Positions 6,389-9,315 of a stretch of DNA of 9,315 bases are shown here, piece by piece (positions within the stretch are counted from its first letter, which is position 1; each line of letters opens with the position of its first letter). Location: positions 1 to 9,315 of the forward strand of contig JAICPP010000126.1 in NCBI GenBank assembly GCA_025929805.1, in the 5' to 3' direction. The notes under the pieces are model-generated. The model was given only the letters and a program-made list of their open reading frames with translations, made no database searches and was not told the origin of the DNA. The translations under genes were made by a program, and so were the position numbers. The stretch comes from Gemmatimonadales bacterium (GTDB lineage Bacteria > Gemmatimonadota > Gemmatimonadetes > Gemmatimonadales > GWC2-71-9).

Positions 6389-6423
6389 TTACGCCTCCAG
6401 GAGCCTCATGCCATCGCGTTTTT

Positions 6424-6456
6424 ACCTTCCCCGCCTCGCTTCCCCGCTTTCCCGCC
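6424..6456. repeat. Degenerate G-rich tandem repeat between lipoprotein and DUF6265 genes
   Basis: On the minus strand the units read GCGGGAAA, GCGGGGAA, GCGAGGCG, GGGAAGG, starting right at the lipoprotein stop codon (TAG, 6456-6458). It lies in inverted orientation to the copy at 6301-6343. The two can pair into a long imperfect stem whose loop holds the ribosome site, start codon and signal-peptide codons of the DUF6265 gene. Confidence 0.72.
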
Positions 6457-7649
6457 TATTGGTACTGGATATACATCGGCTTGGGGTACAACTCCAGGAC
6501 CTGCTGGGGCGTCATCATCGGCTTGTCGTTCTTGTAGAACAGCTTGAAACCGGTATACTGGACCGGGTGGCGCACTACGAACCAGCGATATGCGCCCATT
6601 TTGCTGCCGGGGGTACCCCACCCATCCATATCGATGACCACCTGCACCCGGGGGTCCAGTCGGATCTGCGACGCGTTGGTGAGCATGTTCCGGGTGAACC
6701 GGTGCACCACCAGCACCTTGGGCGGGAGTTGGTGTTCCTCCACGATCTTGGCCAGTACTCCTACGGCATGATTGACTTCAGAGGCATCCATGCGGCCCAT
6801 CCAGTCGGTACCCGGCCGCTTGCCGTCCTTCATGGCAAACTCCGGGTCCAGAGCGAGATGGACGTAGGGCCGCCTGAGGTAAGGCACCAGAACCTTCAGT
6901 TCATCTTCCACGGTGCTCAAACCCACCTGGATGTCTAAGAAGATGATCCAGCCTCGTTCTTCGGCCCAGCTTGCCACCCGTTCGATGAGGCTGTCCGGCA
7001 TCTGAAGTCGGTACTTCCTGCCCGGCCCGGGATAGGTCTGTGCCACCGTCGCGATCAAGTGCAATGCGGGGAGCACCTTCTGGCCGCTATCGGCCGCCGC
7101 CCACTGGGTGGCCACCACTTCCAAGCGCCGCAGCATCTCCTCCGGTGGCAGCTCGCCCAGGATCCCCATGCGCTTCGAGAGCGGATTGCCATAGAACGCC
7201 ACGATCCGGTGCTCCGGAATAATCGATTCCGGAAGCGGAGGCGGAGCCTTGACCGGCCAACGCGCCGAATCGCTGGGACTGATGTTGAACGAGCTCCGCT
7301 TTGGCTTGCGAACCGGTTGACTCGACACCGGCAGGGACGGCGCGGATGCGGAGTCGACACCTGACTTGGCCTTGGCGCTTTCAGCCCTTCTGCTGGCGTC
7401 CAGGATGGAATCCAGCAGCGACACCGTATCCGCTGCGTTGCCGACCGAGTCGATGGGTGGGGCGCTACGAGGTATGACTATGGCGCGGGGGGACCAGAGC
7501 TGCGGACGCACATCCCAATCCTGTTCCTGCACCGTCTGCTGCAGCGCAGCACCCGCCGGCGCGTTGCCGCAGCCGATGAGCCCCACCGTGAGAAATGCAG
7601 TAATCGTGGTAGACCGCAACGGCTTAGAGAGACCCGGGAAGCAGTCCAT
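6456..7649 (-). CDS. Lipoprotein with probable TIM-barrel (glycosidase-like) domain, function unknown
   Basis: A 397-residue probable lipoprotein. From the ATG at 7647-7649 the N-terminus carries K9 and R12, a hydrophobic stretch, and the lipobox LIGC with C27 as the lipidated residue, so it should be membrane-anchored and surface-facing. A low-complexity Ser/Ala/Pro-rich linker follows to about residue 140. Then comes a globular domain (about 145-397) alternating strands and helices: RIVAFYGNPLSKRMG, ALHLIATVAQTYPG, IIFLDIQVG (D239), YVHLALDPEF (D268, E270), PKVLVVHRF and VQVVIDMDGWG. Acidic residues at strand ends and the strand-helix rhythm suggest a TIM barrel related to glycoside hydrolases, which is an inference. 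The frame is open to an ATG at 7748 overlapping the previous gene by 26 bp, but that would bury the lipobox 60 residues in. The ribosome site for the chosen start is weak. The gene follows yjdF by 73 bp. Confidence 0.78.
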   Translation of the reverse strand: MDCFPGLSKPLRSTTITAFLTVGLIGCGNAPAGAALQQTVQEQDWDVRPQLWSPRAIVIPRSAPPIDSVGNAADTVSLLDSILDASRRAESAKAKSGVDSASAPSLPVSSQPVRKPKRSSFNISPSDSARWPVKAPPPLPESIIPEHRIVAFYGNPLSKRMGILGELPPEEMLRRLEVVATQWAAADSGQKVLPALHLIATVAQTYPGPGRKYRLQMPDSLIERVASWAEERGWIIFLDIQVGLSTVEDELKVLVPYLRRPYVHLALDPEFAMKDGKRPGTDWMGRMDASEVNHAVGVLAKIVEEHQLPPKVLVVHRFTRNMLTNASQIRLDPRVQVVIDMDGWGTPGSKMGAYRWFVVRHPVQYTGFKLFYKNDKPMMTPQQVLELYPKPMYIQYQ

Positions 7650-7722
7650 GTGACCCGTGCACGGCGGGAGGAACGCAGTCGAGCGCTTGATGGTAATGAT
7701 CTGCAAGCCAGGGGCCAAGGCG

Positions 7723-8355
7723 TTACCTATGCTGCAATTGGCGGTCATGCCATCGACCGAGCAGTAGCAATGCCGTGATCGCGCCGATCAGCGCCAGCAT
7801 CATATCCCACTGAGTATCCCAGGGATCACCCTGGGTACCCAGAAACGCCTCGGCGGCTTCACCGGTAGCGAGGGCGGTCCAGAACTCGATCAGCTCATAC
7901 AAGGCGCTGAATGCCAGGCAAAAGCAGACCACCATGAACGGAAGCCATCGACTTCCTCGCAGCGGAGACTTTCGGATCAGAATCTCGCGGGCGACCATGG
8001 CCGGAATGAATCCCTGGGCAAAGTGACCGATCCGATCGTAGTGGTTCCGGGCGAAGCCGAACGCGTCCTTCATCCAGTACCCGAACGGCACCTCGGCGTA
8101 GGTGTACTTGCCGCCGACCATCAGAATGACTGCATGCAGTGCGATGAGACCGTACACCAGGGGCGTAAACCGAAATCGGGGATACAGGTAGATCAGCACC
8201 GGAATGCCGAGAATCACCGGCAGTACTTCGAGCACCCAGGTAAACCGGTCGTGCGGGGAGATGCCCGACCAGACCAGTACCAGACAGATGATCCCCAAAA
8301 GAACCAGCTCGTAAACCGGTTGCTGGCGGGGGTGGCGTGAGGCCTCAGTCTGCAT
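7723..8355 (-). CDS. YjdF/DUF2238-family inner membrane protein
   Basis: A 210-residue integral membrane protein with about six hydrophobic segments (roughly 14-30, 40-58, 65-81, 112-125, 138-158, 184-200). Family hallmarks of DUF2238 (E. coli YjdF) are present: NHYDRIGHFAQGFIPA at about 104-118 followed by AREIL, SALYELIEFW at about 150-159, and FLGTQGDPWDTQWDM at about 171-185. Length is normal for the family, whose function is not established; the conserved Asp, His and Glu residues near the membrane look like an active or metal site, but that is inference. Its ATG overlaps the end of the ribonuclease Z gene by 11 bp, so translation is likely coupled and both belong to one transcript. Confidence 0.92.
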   Translation of the reverse strand: MQTEASRHPRQQPVYELVLLGIICLVLVWSGISPHDRFTWVLEVLPVILGIPVLIYLYPRFRFTPLVYGLIALHAVILMVGGKYTYAEVPFGYWMKDAFGFARNHYDRIGHFAQGFIPAMVAREILIRKSPLRGSRWLPFMVVCFCLAFSALYELIEFWTALATGEAAEAFLGTQGDPWDTQWDMMLALIGAITALLLLGRWHDRQLQHR

Positions 8356-9265
8356 CCGCGTAGGGCACGTCCAGTGTCATCCCATCCCGCGCGATGGTCG
8401 TTTCGGGAAAGACTGCCTTGGCCTCCGCGAGAAGCTCGGAGGTGTCGCGATTGTATCGCGAGCTGATGTGAGTCAAGACCAGGCGGCGGGCGCCGGCCTC
8501 CAGCGCAACCCGCGCGGCTTCCGCAGCAGTCGAGTGGCCGGTTTCCTGGGCTCGCTCGGACTCGTCTCCACCGAAGGTGGCCTCGTGTACCAGCAGGTCG
8601 GCGTTGCGAGAGGCCTGGATCACGGCGAGGTGAGGACGAGTATCTCCGGTGTACACCAGAATCCGACCCGGCCGCGGCGCGCCGACTAACTCTCCCGGGC
8701 CAACCGTTCGTCCGTCTGCCAAGGTGACGGTCTGGCCCTTATGAAGCTGACCCCAGAGCGGTCCCTCGGGGATCCCCAGCACCCGGGCCCGCTCAGGGTT
8801 GAAACGGCCCAGTCGGGGATGCTCCACCAGTGCGTATCCGACCGTATCGGCCCTGTGCTCCGTCTCAAACACAACGATATCGTACTCGTCGCGGGCCAGC
8901 CGGTCGCCTGGCTTGATCTCGAGAATCTCGATAGGAAACTTGTTGCGTTCGATGCCCAGAGCAATTGCGGCACCGAGCACACGCTGAGCGCCCCGAGGCC
9001 CGTACAGCAGGACCGGAGTGGACCGATCCTGCAGCCCCATGGTGCGCAGCAGTCCGGTGACACCGAGAATATGATCCGCGTGATAGTGGGTGAAGAAGAT
9101 CTCCCGAAAGCCGAAACCAACGCCGTATCGCATCATCTGGCGCTGGTTGCCCTCGCCGCAGTCGAAGAGGATCGTCTCGCCTTCGCGCTGCACCGCGAGG
9201 CCGGCAACATTGCGATCGATCGTGGGAATCGAGGCGGCAGTGCCGAGGAAAGTCACGCTTAGCAT
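8345..9265 (-). CDS. rnz: Ribonuclease Z (tRNA 3' endonuclease)
   Basis: A 306-residue metallo-beta-lactamase-fold enzyme that cuts tRNA precursors just after the discriminator base so that CCA can be added. The canonical start MLSVTFLGTAASIPT is followed by FDCGEGNQRQ (34-43), the zinc-binding motif THYHADH (59-65), VYTGDTRP with metal ligand D208, LLVHEATFGGDE, GHSTAAEAA, and LTHISSRY with H266. All expected ligands are present and the length is normal for the long-standing bacterial RNase Z family. This fits the two tRNA genes in the window, which lack an encoded CCA and so need this type of processing. No Shine-Dalgarno is visible; the 15 bases before the ATG are pyrimidine-rich and derive partly from a G-rich repeat on the other strand. 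It appears to head the operon with yjdF, the lipoprotein and the DUF6265 gene. Confidence 0.96.
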   Translation of the reverse strand: MLSVTFLGTAASIPTIDRNVAGLAVQREGETILFDCGEGNQRQMMRYGVGFGFREIFFTHYHADHILGVTGLLRTMGLQDRSTPVLLYGPRGAQRVLGAAIALGIERNKFPIEILEIKPGDRLARDEYDIVVFETEHRADTVGYALVEHPRLGRFNPERARVLGIPEGPLWGQLHKGQTVTLADGRTVGPGELVGAPRPGRILVYTGDTRPHLAVIQASRNADLLVHEATFGGDESERAQETGHSTAAEAARVALEAGARRLVLTHISSRYNRDTSELLAEAKAVFPETTIARDGMTLDVPYADAD

Positions 9266-9273
9266 GGGGAGAA

Positions 9274-9315
9274 GGTAAGCGGGTAAGCGGGTGCGCGGGT
9301 ACGCGGGTACGTCGG
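9274..9315. repeat. Perfect-period 8-nt tandem repeat upstream of rnz (runs off right edge)
   Basis: Plus-strand units are GGTAAGCG, GGTAAGCG, GGTGCGCG, GGTACGCG, then a partial GGTACGTC. Four GGG tracts at 9281-9307, separated by loops of exactly 5 nt, fit a G-quadruplex pattern. The array begins nine bases before the rnz start codon and continues past the window edge, so its full length is unknown. Confidence 0.82.

Noticed and set aside
6273..6938. 221-codon plus-strand frame across the DUF6265/lipoprotein junction
   Set aside because: Runs antisense over two supported genes and includes the repeat arrays; no family resemblance.
7650..7748. Longer lipoprotein start at ATG 7746-7748
   Set aside because: It would place the lipobox cysteine at residue 60 and add a non-signal-like N-terminus; no ribosome site precedes it.
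8741..9262. 173-codon plus-strand frame opposite rnz
   Set aside because: Exact antisense of a clearly recognised RNase Z coding sequence.
9274..9315. Possible CRISPR array
   Set aside because: The unit is only 8 nt with no spacers; it is a simple tandem repeat.

Overview
The window is GC-rich, gene-dense bacterial chromosome. The best lineage guess is Gemmatimonadota. The reasons are a Ser/Thr kinase N-terminus of the type very common in that phylum (GRGGMATVFLAQDL), tRNA genes without an encoded CCA, zinc-type anti-sigma and secreted TPR proteins, and overall protein style. This is inference from sequence style, not from a marker gene.

Layout, left to right. (1) 1-267, minus: N-terminal piece of a Hanks-type Ser/Thr protein kinase running off the left edge. 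(2) 361-661, minus: a tRNA transcription unit, promoter - tRNA-Ala(CGC) - tRNA-Gln(CTG) - terminator, followed by a duplicated 3' stub of the tRNA-Gln with a second terminator just before the kinase. (3) 782-4290, plus: a LuxR-type regulator made of TPR repeats plus a C-terminal HTH, then a secreted TPR protein rich in conserved-looking His and Cys motifs. (4) 4289-4368: a long inverted repeat acting as a probable bidirectional terminator between convergent genes. (5) 4344-5824, minus: an ECF sigma factor and its overlapping ChrR-like zinc anti-sigma factor with a tandem cupin region. (6) 5906-9265, minus: an apparent operon reading ribonuclease Z, a YjdF/DUF2238 membrane protein, a lipoprotein with a probable TIM-barrel domain, and a small exported DUF6265-type protein.

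How the genes work together. The sigma/anti-sigma pair is a stress switch: the anti-sigma should hold the sigma factor until its zinc/cupin sensor is perturbed. The LuxR-TPR regulator and the secreted TPR protein are adjacent and co-directional, so regulation of one by the other is possible but unproven. The rnz-yjdF-lipoprotein-DUF6265 run looks co-transcribed but shows no shared pathway.

The most unusual thing is a family of short degenerate G-rich tandem repeats with a GCGG core and a period of 7-8 nt. It occurs at four places: the 4289-4368 hairpin, 6301-6343, 6424-6456 and 9274-9315. All lie at gene boundaries, and two have run into coding sequence: they encode the last residues of the anti-sigma factor and the Pro-rich linker of the DUF6265 protein. 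Two of them have perfect G-quadruplex spacing. The duplicated tRNA-Gln 3' end with its own terminator is the second structure that ordinary gene content does not explain.
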